Positions 50,657 to 59,135 are shown, counted from the first letter of the stretch. The stretch is 64,000 nt of DNA from JAFDWI01 sp964595905 (GCA_964595905.1 CAZQSU010000003.1:1-64000); one strand, 5' to 3'. Made by a program: numbers and translations. The notes: a model not told the origin generated them from the sequence alone.

Positions 50657-51901
50657 ATGAACGCGCAGCGCCCCTTCCCGCGTCACCTGGAGCGGCCGCT
50701 CGTCGAAGCGCTGTCCGACACCCCGATCGTGGTGCTCCAAGGTGCTCGCCAGGTGGGCAAGAGCACGCTCGCGGCACACCTGGCCACCCGGCGGCCTGCG
50801 GTCCTCGTGACGCTCGACGACCCGGTCACACTCGCTGTTGCCGAGTCCGACCCCGGCTTCTTCGTCTCCCAGGCCTCGGACCGGTTGGTGATCATCGATG
50901 AGGCGCAGCGGGCACCGGGGCTCATCCTGCCCCTCAAGGCGTCGGTCGACCGGGATCGTCGCCCCGGACGGTTCCTGCTGACGGGGTCGGCCGACCTTCT
51001 CCAGGTCGAGGGGGTCGGTGACTCACTCGCCGGTCGTGCCGAAACGTTCGAATTGGCGCCCCTGAGCCAGGGGGAATTGGCCCGCCGTGAGAATCCGGAG
51101 GATTTCGTGGCGTGGTTGTTGACAACGCCGGAGTTCCAGGATTTCGAGGCACTGGATCCGGCCCTCGTCGTGGCCGGTGGCTATCCGGAAGTTCAGATGC
51201 GGTCTCTCCGGCGTTCCCGTGCGTGGTTCGAGTCGTATGCCCTGCGACTTGCCGGCCATGATGCACGTGACCTGCGTGGCGGCGGCTTCCCCGACCACCT
51301 GTCCAGACTGCTCGCCCTGGTGGCGGCAGGCCCGCAACAAGAGGTCGTGCGGGTGCGCCTGGCGCGGGACCTGGGCGTCTCGGAGAACACCGCCGAGACG
51401 TATCTGCGTACCGCGACGACCATGCGTCTGGTGACGACGTTGCAACCATGGGGGCGGAACTTGCGGGGACGCGTGACCCGACGGCCCAAAGTGTCGTTGA
51501 ACGACACGGGCTTTGCCGCAGGTTTGACGACCTTCTCGGAATCTCACGCAATGACCATCGGTGGACGTGAATACTTCGGCGCGCTCGTCGAACAGTTCGC
51601 CGCGGTCGAACTCCAAAAGCAGCGCGCCTGGAGCTCGGAGTCGTATCGCACCTACCACTACCGGGACACCGACGGACTCGAGGTCGACCAGGTCATCGAG
51701 CTGGCCGATGGTCGGCTCCTGGCCGTCGAGGTCAAAGCGGCGATCGAGGTGACCGCGAAGTCGTGGCGCAACCTGGAGCGCTTCCACAGCCGTTTCGCCG
51801 ATCGGGAAGTGATCGGTGTCTGTCTCTACGGCGGGACGCACTCATGGCGAGTGCACGACTGGCTATCCGTGCTCCCGATCACGGCACTCTGGCAACACTG
51901 A
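50657..51901 (+). CDS. AAA_14 / DUF4143 ATPase
   Basis: 414 residues. QGARQVGKSTLAAHLA (Walker A) and RLVIIDEAQRAPGL (Walker B, DEAQ) with LLTGSADLL (sensor 1) make the AAA domain; a winged-helix segment (VSENTAETYLRTATTM) and the DUF4143 nuclease-like C-terminus (LEVDQVIEL, LLAVEVKAA, a D-x-n-EVK core) follow. These proteins are frequent accessory genes in bacteria and archaea, of unknown function, possibly defence or toxin-like. Tandem repeats cover its promoter and hairpin repeats bracket it and the kinase gene. Confidence 0.85.
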   Translation: MNAQRPFPRHLERPLVEALSDTPIVVLQGARQVGKSTLAAHLATRRPAVLVTLDDPVTLAVAESDPGFFVSQASDRLVIIDEAQRAPGLILPLKASVDRDRRPGRFLLTGSADLLQVEGVGDSLAGRAETFELAPLSQGELARRENPEDFVAWLLTTPEFQDFEALDPALVVAGGYPEVQMRSLRRSRAWFESYALRLAGHDARDLRGGGFPDHLSRLLALVAAGPQQEVVRVRLARDLGVSENTAETYLRTATTMRLVTTLQPWGRNLRGRVTRRPKVSLNDTGFAAGLTTFSESHAMTIGGREYFGALVEQFAAVELQKQRAWSSESYRTYHYRDTDGLEVDQVIELADGRLLAVEVKAAIEVTAKSWRNLERFHSRFADREVIGVCLYGGTHSWRVHDWLSVLPITALWQH

Positions 51902-51980
51902 CGTTCGGCGACACTGAAGTCCGGCAGCGCTGCCGCCGCCGGACGTCTGCGCGTCCTGACGACGACCGTTGCCGAGCCGG

Positions 51981-52044
51981 ACCGACGCGTGACACGTCTT
52001 TGCACGGTTGACGCCCCTCTGGGGGTGGAAAGCGTGCAAAGACG
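51981..52044. repeat. Hairpin repeat, copy 5, with conserved 5' flank
   Basis: The core 51998-52041 with arms CGTCTTTGCACG / CGTGCAAAGACG (51995-52006, 52033-52044), differing from copy 4 by one substitution and one extra G in the loop. The 14-base flank is identical to that of copy 4 and in the same orientation, so the two are 63-64 base direct repeats around the kinase-ATPase segment. Confidence 0.85.
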
Positions 52045-52146
52045 GCGTTGCCGCCATGCCGGGCAGTTGTCCCGGTCCCAAGTTGCGTCGCCTGAGCTCG
52101 GCGCGCATGACGGCGACGAGTTCGGAATTGCGTAGGCTCTCGGGCG

Positions 52147-53253
52147 ATGTCTGACGACCCATCAGATTCGACGGATTCCGGGCATCCGGAGGTTCCGGCC
52201 GCGCTGCGGACTCGCTTCTGCGAGCTGGTGGGCGTGCGCCATCCGATCGTGCAGACCGGGATGGGCTGGGTGTCGGGCGCGCACCTCACCGCGGCGACGA
52301 GCGCGGCGGGGGCATTCGGGATCCTCGCCGCGGTCACGATGACGCATCCCGAGATGGTCGACGCGATCCGACGGGTGCGAGCCGCCACCGACGCTCCGAT
52401 CGGGGTGAACTTCCGGCCCGACCAACCCGATCTGGACGCCCGCATCGCCGAGGTCACCAAGGCCGGCGTGAAGCTGGTGAGCTTCGCCGGTGCGCCCACA
52501 AAGGACACGGTCGCCCGCCTGCACGACTCGGGCGTGTTGGTCATGCCCACGGTCGGTGCCCGGCGGCACGCCGAGAAGATGCTCGGTTACGGCGTCGACG
52601 CCGTCATCGCCCAGGGCGGAGAAGGCGGTGGTCACACCGGCACGGTGCCCACGTCGCTGCTGCTGCCCGAAGTCGTCGACGCGGTCGGCGCAGAGATCCC
52701 GGTGTTGGGCGCCGGCGGGTTCCACTCCGGTGCCGGCCTCGTCGCCGCGCTCGCCTACGGCGCGGACGGCATCGCCATGGGCACGCGCTTCCTGCTCACC
52801 GCGGAGTCGCGGGTGCCCGACGCCGTGAAGGCCCAGTACCTGGCCACGCCGGTCACTGGCACGGTGGTGACCCGGGCGCTCGACGGCGCGCCCCAGCGGC
52901 TGATCCGCACCGAGTTGGTCGACGGCCTGGAGAAGGCCTCGACGGTCACCAAGTTGCCCAAGGCGCTGCGCAACGCGTTGGCGTTCCGCAAACAGACCGG
53001 CACGTCACTGGGAGATCTGGTGCGCGAAGGGCTGGCGATGCGCAAGTCGCAGGACCTGAGCTGGTCACAACTCGCCATGGCCGCGAACGCGCCGATGTGG
53101 ATCAAGGCCGCGCTGGTCGACGGCAACCCCGAGGTCGGGGTGCTGCCCACGGGCCAGAACGTCGGTGTCATCGACGAGTTGCCGACGGTGGCCGAATTGG
53201 TCGATCGGATCGTGGCCGACGCCACCGCCACGCTCGGCCGCCTGGGAGCTTGA
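52147..53253 (+). CDS. ipdC: IpdC, flavin-dependent (nitronate monooxygenase-like) reductase
   Basis: 368 residues of NMO/2-nitropropane dioxygenase fold: HPIVQTGMGWVSGAHL, GVNFRPDQPD, VIAQGGEGGGHTG (FMN phosphate site), VLGAGGFHSGAGLVAAL and GIAMGTRFLLT, as in mycobacterial IpdC, which forms the ring double bond before ring-D opening. ATG 52147 is the only reasonable start; a TAGGCT box at 52133-52138 makes a leaderless transcript likely. Operator G lies over codons 2-7. It is first in an operon with two acyl-CoA dehydrogenase subunits and a GNAT gene. Confidence 0.88.
   Translation: MSDDPSDSTDSGHPEVPAALRTRFCELVGVRHPIVQTGMGWVSGAHLTAATSAAGAFGILAAVTMTHPEMVDAIRRVRAATDAPIGVNFRPDQPDLDARIAEVTKAGVKLVSFAGAPTKDTVARLHDSGVLVMPTVGARRHAEKMLGYGVDAVIAQGGEGGGHTGTVPTSLLLPEVVDAVGAEIPVLGAGGFHSGAGLVAALAYGADGIAMGTRFLLTAESRVPDAVKAQYLATPVTGTVVTRALDGAPQRLIRTELVDGLEKASTVTKLPKALRNALAFRKQTGTSLGDLVREGLAMRKSQDLSWSQLAMAANAPMWIKAALVDGNPEVGVLPTGQNVGVIDELPTVAELVDRIVADATATLGRLGA
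52150..52166. promoter_or_regulatory. Steroid-regulon operator, site G, inside the ipdC start region
   Basis: TCTGACG-ACC-CATCAGA, one mismatch from a perfect dyad, begins 3 bases after the first base of the ipdC ATG. The dyad thus encodes residues 2-7 (SDDPSD). With a leaderless transcript this position is about +4 to +20. Confidence 0.78.
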
Positions 53254-53259
53254 GTCGCC

Positions 53260-54450
53260 ATGGATCTGACCTGGAGTGCCACCGAAGAAGCCTTTCGGGC
53301 CGAAGCCCGCAAGTGGCTGGTCGAGAACCTGGCCGCCTGGCATGACGCCCACGGCGGGGCCGACGCGATCCCATCGGGTGACACCCGTGCGGGGTTCGCG
53401 ACCCACCTGGACTGGGAGCGTCGCCTGTTCGACGCCCATTGGGCGGTCGTGTCGTGGCCCGAGGCCTACGGCGGCCGTGAGGCGAGCCTGTGGGAATGGC
53501 TGCTGTTCGAGCAGGAGTACTACGCGCACGGCTGCCCGCCCCGGGTCACCCAGAACGGCATCTTCCTGTTGGCACCGTCGCTGTTCGCCTTCGGCACCGA
53601 TGCCATGCGCGACCACATCCTGCCCCGCATGGCCGCCGGGGAGGACACCTGGTGCCAGGGGTGGTCCGAGCCGAATGCCGGGTCGGACCTGGCGAGCCTG
53701 ACCACCCGGGCGACCCGCACCAACGGAGGCTGGGTGCTGAACGGGCAGAAGACCTGGACGACGCGTGGCGCGTTCTGCACGCACCTGTTCGGGCTGTTCC
53801 GCACCGACCCCGAGGCCGAACGCCACCGCGGCCTGAGCTACCTGCTCGTCCCCCTCGACACGCCAGGGGTGACCGTGCGGGGGTTCGGGCGCCTCGATGG
53901 CGACGAGGGTTTCGCCGAGGTGTTCTTCGAGGACGCGTTCCTCGCCGACGACGCATTGCCGGGCGGGGTGACCCTCGGCGAAGTGGGTCAGGGGTGGAAG
54001 GTGGCGATGTCGACCACGTCATCGGAGCGCGGGCTGACCCTGCGCTCCCCGGGGCGGTTCCTGGCCACCGCCGAGCGGCTCATCGCCGCGTGGCAGGCCC
54101 TGCCGGAAGAGGTCCGGGCCGAGCGAGCGGCGCTGGGCGAGCGGATCACCGACGTGTGGATGCGCGCCGAGGCCTACCAGCTCCAGACCCTGCAGACGGT
54201 GACCACGACGGTCGAGGGCGGATCGGTGGGAGCCGAGTCGAGCCTGGTGAAGGTGTGGTGGTCGGAACTCGACGTCGAGTTGCACGAGTGCGCGCTGGAG
54301 CTGCTCGGGGTCGACGGCCTACTCGAAGGGCCCTGGTCGAAGGGCTATGAGTTCTCGCTGTCGGGCCCGATCTACGCCGGCACGAACGAGGTCCAGCGCA
54401 ATGTGGTGGCCGAGCGGGTGCTCGGGCTGCCCAGGTCCGGGTCGAGGTAG
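53260..54450 (+). CDS. Acyl-CoA dehydrogenase alpha-type subunit (FadE31-like)
   Basis: 396 residues: VSWPEAYGGREASLWEW, GWSEPNAGSDLASLTTRA, GQKTWTTRGAF and SGPIYAGTNEVQRNVVAERVL show a complete FAD-binding ACAD. It lies 6 bases after ipdC and 9 bases before a second, shorter ACAD subunit, the usual layout of heterotetrameric steroid ACADs. Mycobacterial HIP clusters have FadE31, FadE32 and FadE33; this one is closest to the alpha/FadE31 type by position, but the exact substrate cannot be fixed. Confidence 0.83.
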   Translation: MDLTWSATEEAFRAEARKWLVENLAAWHDAHGGADAIPSGDTRAGFATHLDWERRLFDAHWAVVSWPEAYGGREASLWEWLLFEQEYYAHGCPPRVTQNGIFLLAPSLFAFGTDAMRDHILPRMAAGEDTWCQGWSEPNAGSDLASLTTRATRTNGGWVLNGQKTWTTRGAFCTHLFGLFRTDPEAERHRGLSYLLVPLDTPGVTVRGFGRLDGDEGFAEVFFEDAFLADDALPGGVTLGEVGQGWKVAMSTTSSERGLTLRSPGRFLATAERLIAAWQALPEEVRAERAALGERITDVWMRAEAYQLQTLQTVTTTVEGGSVGAESSLVKVWWSELDVELHECALELLGVDGLLEGPWSKGYEFSLSGPIYAGTNEVQRNVVAERVLGLPRSGSR

Positions 54451-54459
54451 GAGGCGGCG

Positions 54460-55341
54460 ATGCGTTTCGCGTTCACCGACGATCAGCTCGCCCTGCGCGA
54501 CGCCGTGCGCGATCTGCTGGCCACCGAATGCCCACCCGAGGTCGTGCGCGCCGCGTGGCCCGAACCCGACGCCGACGGCCAGGGTCCGGGCGCAGGTGCC
54601 CGCGCCGACGCGGGACGGATCGACGCGCTGTGGGGCCACTTGGCCGACATGGGTGTGCTGGGGTTGCTGGTGCCCGAGGAGGCCGGCGGCATGGGCTTCG
54701 ACGAGGTCGCCGCTGCGGTGGTGCTGGCCGAGACCGGCTTCGCCGCGGTGCCGCTTCCGGTCGTCGAGGCGATGGGTGTGGTCGCCCCCGCACTCGGCGA
54801 TCCGGAGCCTGCCCGCGGGCAGGTCGGTTGGGGCGCGGCCGCGCTCGAAGGTGAACCGGTCGACGGGGCACTCACGCGGTTCGGTTCCGACGTCGACGCG
54901 GATGATCTCGCCTTCGAACGGGCCGCGCTGGGCACCGCCGCGCAACTGATCGGGCTGGGGCGACGGATGCTGGGGTTGACGGTCGCGTATGTGGCCGAAC
55001 GCCACCAGTTCGGCGTGCCGATCGGGTCGTTCCAGGCGGTCAAACACCACCTCGCCGATGCCCGGCTCGCGCTCGAGTTCGCGGCGCCCGCGGTGTGGCG
55101 GGCCGCGTGGTCACTCAGCCAGGGCACCGACACCGCGAAGCGGGACGTGTCGATGGCCAAGGCGATGGCTGGCGATGCCGCGCACCTCGTCGGCCGCAAG
55201 GCGCTGCAGTGCCACGGCGGCATCGGCTACACCGTCGAATACGACCTGCACCTGTTCTTGAAGCGCACCTGGGCACTGGAGCAGCTCTGGGGTACCACGG
55301 CCTGGCACCGCCGCCGTGTCGCCGCCTCCATCGGTGTGTAG
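54460..55341 (+). CDS. Acyl-CoA dehydrogenase beta-type subunit (IpdE2/FadE33- or FadE32-like)
   Basis: 293 residues, short for an ACAD. It begins MRFAFTDDQLALRDAVRDLL with ECPPEVVRAAWP, a beta-subunit hallmark, and ends with RHQFGVPIGSFQAVKHHLAD and CHGGIGYTVEYDLHLFLKR. Such subunits lack part of the FAD-binding elements and pair with an alpha subunit. Two alpha candidates exist in this window: the adjacent gene and IpdE1 at 25311. It might serve both. TAGGAGG stands just before ATG 54460. Confidence 0.82.
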   Translation: MRFAFTDDQLALRDAVRDLLATECPPEVVRAAWPEPDADGQGPGAGARADAGRIDALWGHLADMGVLGLLVPEEAGGMGFDEVAAAVVLAETGFAAVPLPVVEAMGVVAPALGDPEPARGQVGWGAAALEGEPVDGALTRFGSDVDADDLAFERAALGTAAQLIGLGRRMLGLTVAYVAERHQFGVPIGSFQAVKHHLADARLALEFAAPAVWRAAWSLSQGTDTAKRDVSMAKAMAGDAAHLVGRKALQCHGGIGYTVEYDLHLFLKRTWALEQLWGTTAWHRRRVAASIGV

Positions 55342-55355
55342 AAGGTCCGATTCGC

Positions 55356-55829
55356 GTGCGCATCCACGTCGCGGAATTCGGACCGCGCGACGCCGTCGGC
55401 ATCGCACGGGCCCGGGCGATCCGGGCCGAGGTGTTCGTCGGCGAGTTCGCGGTGACCGAAACCGAGGAGTACGACGATCTCGACACGGCGCCGGGCACGG
55501 TCCACGTGGTGGCCTGGGACGCATCCGGTGATCTCGGGACCGCCCGAGTGGTCGCCGATGCCGAACATGACGGCGTGGTCCACTTCACCCGCGTCGCGGT
55601 ACGCACCGAAGGCCGTGGGCGGGGCGTGGGTCGGGCACTGATGGAGCGCTGTGAGGAGGTTGCGCTTGCCGCGGGCCGACGTCGTGGTCTGGCTCGCGTC
55701 ACCGCCGAGCTGTCGGTCATGGAGCATGCCGTCGGCTTCTATCGGGCCTTGGGCTACACCGTCGGGCCCGAGGTGTACGTCGAGGTCCGGATCCCTCATC
55801 GCCGCGCCACGAAAACGCTGCGCGGATAG
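55356..55829 (+). CDS. GNAT-family acetyltransferase
   Basis: 157 residues. VHFTRVAVRTEGRGRGVGRALME (acetyl-CoA pyrophosphate loop GRGRGVGRAL, motif A) and HAVGFYRALGYTVGPEVY (motif B) define a GNAT N-acetyltransferase. GTG 55356 with AAGG was chosen because the frame upstream is inside the ACAD gene. Gap of 14 bases to the ACAD gene suggests the end of the ipdC operon. The substrate is unknown. Confidence 0.82.
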   Translation: MRIHVAEFGPRDAVGIARARAIRAEVFVGEFAVTETEEYDDLDTAPGTVHVVAWDASGDLGTARVVADAEHDGVVHFTRVAVRTEGRGRGVGRALMERCEEVALAAGRRRGLARVTAELSVMEHAVGFYRALGYTVGPEVYVEVRIPHRRATKTLRG

Positions 55830-55860
55830 GTCACCTCTGCCTCGGCTTGCGATTGATGAT

Positions 55861-55879
55861 CTCCAAGCTTCGCTTGGAG
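55861..55879. terminator. Perfect hairpin between convergent genes
   Basis: CTCCAAGC-TTC-GCTTGGAG, an 8-bp perfect stem with a 3-base loop, lies 32 bases after the GNAT stop and 108 bases before the end of the convergent LtrA gene. There is no T-run on either side; it probably acts as a bidirectional terminator. Confidence 0.6.
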
Positions 55880-55986
55880 AAAGGCCATTGTGCACATTGG
55901 TCGGATACGCCTATCAGCGCATCCTCCAACGAGCTCGTCGCCCCGACGCGGGACTGAGCTGACCGCCACCGCCGTCCCGCCCGCGG

Positions 55987-57192
55987 TCAGGCGCGCCGGG
56001 CTTCGGCAAGCGCCTCGACGGACCGGCCACTCGACTCCCAGCCGATGACCGTGATGAATGCGCCGACCATGACGACGATCAGCGCCCACTCGAGCGGCAA
56101 TCCGGCCGCGGCCAGGCCGATCGCTCCCAGGGCGATCGCGTCGGTGATCGCAGGGGTGACGATGCGGACCCAACGCATGGTCCGCCCGAGCAACACGGCG
56201 AGATTGCCGACCGCCAACAGGTAGATCGCGACCGGCAGCGCGACCGTCGCGGTCACCCCGGCGTGGCTGATCGAGGTGTGGCCGGCGAGTGCGCCGCCGG
56301 TGACCCGGAGCCCCGCGCCGATGGCCGCGATCGCGATGAACACCGGAATGTGCCCGTAGCCGAACAGGTAGCCCCGCGTGGGTCGGCCGACGAGGAGCTC
56401 ACCGAAGGGGACGCTGAAATAGATCCACCACACCGCGAAGGTGATGCCGATGCCGGCGACGACCACGATGGCGGTCTGGGCGTCGATCGTCTCCCGCCCA
56501 CCGAGGATGCCACCCGAGGAGGCGACCGTGCCGACCACGCCTTCGCCCAGGGTGATGATCGCGAACGCCCGGTAGCGGTCGGCGATGTGGAGGGGATGCC
56601 ACGGCGTTCCCGCTGCTCCTCCCTGGGCGACCATCGGGACGATGAGTTCGGCGATCCCGAGGACGAGCACCACGGCGATCGCCGGGCCGAGCGGGATCTC
56701 GGCGATCGCCAACGCGATCCATCCGAGCTGCACCGCCACGAGTGCCACGACGTTCCGGTGCGCGACCCGGCGGAACGACGGCTCCCTCCGCGCCGTGCGC
56801 AGCCACAGGGCGACCATCGCGACCCGCATGACCACGTAGCCGGTGACCAGCAGGCGGATGTCCACGAACGTTCCCTCGACGATGCTCGCGAAGGTCGCCG
56901 GTAGTCCGAGGGCCAGGATGATGACCCCCACCATCTGGATCATCGTGCACGCCCGGTGGAACCAGTCGTCGGTGTCGAACGCCGAGGCGAACCACGAGTA
57001 GTTGATCCAACTCACCAGGATCGCCGTCATCGCGAAGACGAACCCCATCGTCCCGTCGCCGACGTTGCCCACCTCGACCAGGTCGGCGAAGTGGTCGGCC
57101 GCGACGCCGACCGACACGGCGTAGGTCAGGTCGAAGAGCAGCTCGAGCGGCGACGAGGACCGTTCGGTCACCTCGATCTCGGCCGCCGTCAT
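55987..57192 (-). CDS. LtrA-family membrane protein (low temperature requirement A)
   Basis: 401 residues with about ten to twelve membrane helices. LELLFDLTYAVSVGVAADHF is the N-terminal LtrA signature, and RYRAFAIITLGEGVVGTV is the second conserved block. The family takes its name from cold growth in Listeria; its molecular function is unknown. ATG 57192 (MTAAEIEVTERSSSP) was chosen over an upstream start that runs toward a repeat. Single gene. Confidence 0.85.
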   Translation of the reverse strand: MTAAEIEVTERSSSPLELLFDLTYAVSVGVAADHFADLVEVGNVGDGTMGFVFAMTAILVSWINYSWFASAFDTDDWFHRACTMIQMVGVIILALGLPATFASIVEGTFVDIRLLVTGYVVMRVAMVALWLRTARREPSFRRVAHRNVVALVAVQLGWIALAIAEIPLGPAIAVVLVLGIAELIVPMVAQGGAAGTPWHPLHIADRYRAFAIITLGEGVVGTVASSGGILGGRETIDAQTAIVVVAGIGITFAVWWIYFSVPFGELLVGRPTRGYLFGYGHIPVFIAIAAIGAGLRVTGGALAGHTSISHAGVTATVALPVAIYLLAVGNLAVLLGRTMRWVRIVTPAITDAIALGAIGLAAAGLPLEWALIVVMVGAFITVIGWESSGRSVEALAEARRA

Positions 57193-57217
57193 CGTTGCAC
57201 GACAGTACCGGCCCGTG

Positions 57218-57260
57218 CTTTGGAGCGTTGACCTCGGATACGGGTGCGAAGTCTCCAAAG
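57218..57260. repeat. Hairpin repeat, copy 6 (diverged, covarying stem)
   Basis: A 43-base element with arms CTTTGGAG / CTCCAAAG. Aligned without gaps to copy 4 it keeps 30 of 43 positions, including GTTGAC and GGGTG in the loop. Two stem pairs differ by compensatory changes (C-G to G-C at positions 6/38 and 8/36), so the stem is preserved while its sequence changes. Confidence 0.7.
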
Positions 57261-57287
57261 AACGAGCGCGGACCGCGAGCTTCCCGG

Positions 57288-58043
57288 TCAGTCGGCAGTG
57301 GGGACGGTTTGGGCCGCGAGTTGCTCGCCACTGGAGCTCAAGAACATGAACACGACTGCGGCGATCGCCCCGCCGACCAGCGGGGCGACGATGAACAGCC
57401 AGAGTTGCGACAACGCGTCACCGCCGGCGAACAGCGCCGGGCCGAAGCTGCGGGCCGGGTTCACCGACGTGCCCGTGAAGGGGATCCCCAACAGGTGCAC
57501 GGTGCTGAGCGCGAAGCCGATCGTCACTCCGGCGACGACCGACGAGTTCAACTTGGTGGTGGCCATCAGCACGGCGATCACGAAGATGAAGGTGAGGATC
57601 ACCTCGATGAGGAACGCGCCGCCCGCGCCGAGACCGACCATCGACGCCTTGCCGAACCCGTCTGCGCCGAGTCCTGTCTTCGACGTGTACAGGTCCGACT
57701 GCTCACACACGATCCACAGCAACAATGCGCCGATCGTGGCGCCGACGAACTGGGCGATCCAATAGCCGACGGCCTCGACGATGGTCATTCGTTTGGAGAC
57801 GAGAAACCCGAGCGTGACCGCCGGGTTGACGTGGGCGCCGGAGATCGGCCCGATGACGGCGACCAGCACCAGCAGCACCAGTCCGAAGGCGAGCGCGGTG
57901 GCGACCACTCCGGCAGCCGGGCTGGCACCGGCGAATCCGCCACCGTTGATCCAATTGCCGAAGCTGAGGGTGGCCACCCCCACGGCGATGAACACCAGTA
58001 TCCCGGTTCCGAGACACTCGGCGAAGAGCTTGCGAAGGTCCAT
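57288..58043 (-). CDS. MIP-family aquaporin
   Basis: 251 residues with six helices and two NPA half-helices: SGAHVNPAVT and TGTSVNPARS. The Arg after the second NPA and the small residues around it fit a water channel; glyoxal- or glycerol-type facilitation is less likely but not excluded. ATG 58043 follows GGAG by 6 bases. Single gene, facing away from RmlD. Confidence 0.9.
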   Translation of the reverse strand: MDLRKLFAECLGTGILVFIAVGVATLSFGNWINGGGFAGASPAAGVVATALAFGLVLLVLVAVIGPISGAHVNPAVTLGFLVSKRMTIVEAVGYWIAQFVGATIGALLLWIVCEQSDLYTSKTGLGADGFGKASMVGLGAGGAFLIEVILTFIFVIAVLMATTKLNSSVVAGVTIGFALSTVHLLGIPFTGTSVNPARSFGPALFAGGDALSQLWLFIVAPLVGGAIAAVVFMFLSSSGEQLAAQTVPTAD

Positions 58044-58175
58044 GAGAGACTCCACTTCCGCAGTCCGTTGTCGAGCCCCATCTTGCCACTGTGGCGTCGG
58101 TCACACACGGATACTGCGACCCGAACGGGGTCGATGGCCGTGTCGCCCGTTCGGCCCGCCCTCTACGGTGAAGCC

Positions 58176-59042
58176 ATGACCTCTGAGACCGGCCGATCGA
58201 GCGTTCTCGTCACCGGCGGTGGCGGACAACTCGCGCGGGACGTGGTGCGTCGCTGCACCGAACGAGGCTGGCGGGTGCAGGCGCCATCGCATGCCGAGCT
58301 GGATGTCACCGACCGCACCGCTGTCCTCGCTTGGCTGAGCAGCAGCCGTGTCGACGTCGTGATCAATGCCGCGGCCTGGTGTGACCCGAACGGCTGTGAA
58401 GCCGACGCGCAACGTGCGTGGGCCGTGCACGCGATGGCGGTCCGCCATCTGGCCGAGGCGTGTCGCACGACCGGAGCGCACCTTTGCCAGATCTCGACCG
58501 ACTACGTCTTCGACGGCACACCGGGAACGTCGCACACCGAATGGGATCCACCGGCTCCGGTGTCGGTGTATGGCCGCTCCAAACTCGGCGGTGAGCACGA
58601 GGTGCCCGACGGAGCCACGATCGTACGCACGTCACGGCTGTTGAGCCTGCACGGCAACAACGTGGCCCGGAATGTGCTCCGCCTCGCGGCCACGAATCCC
58701 GACCAGCAGTTCCGGTTCGACGCCTTCCACCGGGGCTGCGTGACCTTCACCACCGACCTCGCCGGTGTGATCGAGACGATCGCTGCCGCACGGCTGCCCG
58801 GCGTCTATCACGTCACGAACCAGGGAGTGACCACCTGGTACGAGTTCGTGCAGGCGTTGTTCGCCCTGGCCGGGCATGATCCGGGCCGCGTGGGCGCCGT
58901 CGAGGCCCCCGGATCGGCCGGTCCACTCGACCGGCCCGAATACTCGGTGCTCGACAACGTCGCACTGCCTGCGGCCGGGCTCGAACTCCTGCCCGAGTGG
59001 CGAACGTCTGCGGCCCGCTTCGTCGAGACATTCCGAGCCTGA
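58176..59042 (+). CDS. dTDP-4-dehydrorhamnose reductase-like SDR (RmlD)
   Basis: 288 residues: VLVTGGGGQLARDVV, VINAAAWCDPNGCE, QISTDYVFDG and VYGRSKLGGE (Tyr-x-x-x-Lys) match RmlD, which makes dTDP-rhamnose or a related deoxysugar. No other rml gene is near. ATG 58176 is 6 bases after a TACGGT box (58164-58169), so the transcript is probably leaderless. The frame upstream is antisense to the aquaporin and is not coding. Confidence 0.82.
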   Translation: MTSETGRSSVLVTGGGGQLARDVVRRCTERGWRVQAPSHAELDVTDRTAVLAWLSSSRVDVVINAAAWCDPNGCEADAQRAWAVHAMAVRHLAEACRTTGAHLCQISTDYVFDGTPGTSHTEWDPPAPVSVYGRSKLGGEHEVPDGATIVRTSRLLSLHGNNVARNVLRLAATNPDQQFRFDAFHRGCVTFTTDLAGVIETIAAARLPGVYHVTNQGVTTWYEFVQALFALAGHDPGRVGAVEAPGSAGPLDRPEYSVLDNVALPAAGLELLPEWRTSAARFVETFRA

Positions 59043-59118
59043 GGAGTGCCCGCTGCCCCATGCGTTCGTCGTCGCGGCACATGGCCCGGACATGGGGCGA
59101 TCGAAGTCGTCTCGATAA

Positions 59119-59135
59119 CCTGACAGTGCGTCAGA
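59119..59135. promoter_or_regulatory. Steroid-regulon operator, site H (fadA6)
   Basis: CCTGACA-GTG-CGTCAGA; the right half is canonical, the left differs at two bases. A TAACCT -10 box (59116-59121) overlaps its left edge, the same arrangement as at sites C, D and F. Confidence 0.78.

Noticed and set aside
55861..55879. Seventh copy of the hairpin repeat family
   Set aside because: It has similar CTCC/GGAG arms but only a 3-base loop and none of the conserved GTTGAC or GGGTG loop bases; called a terminator.
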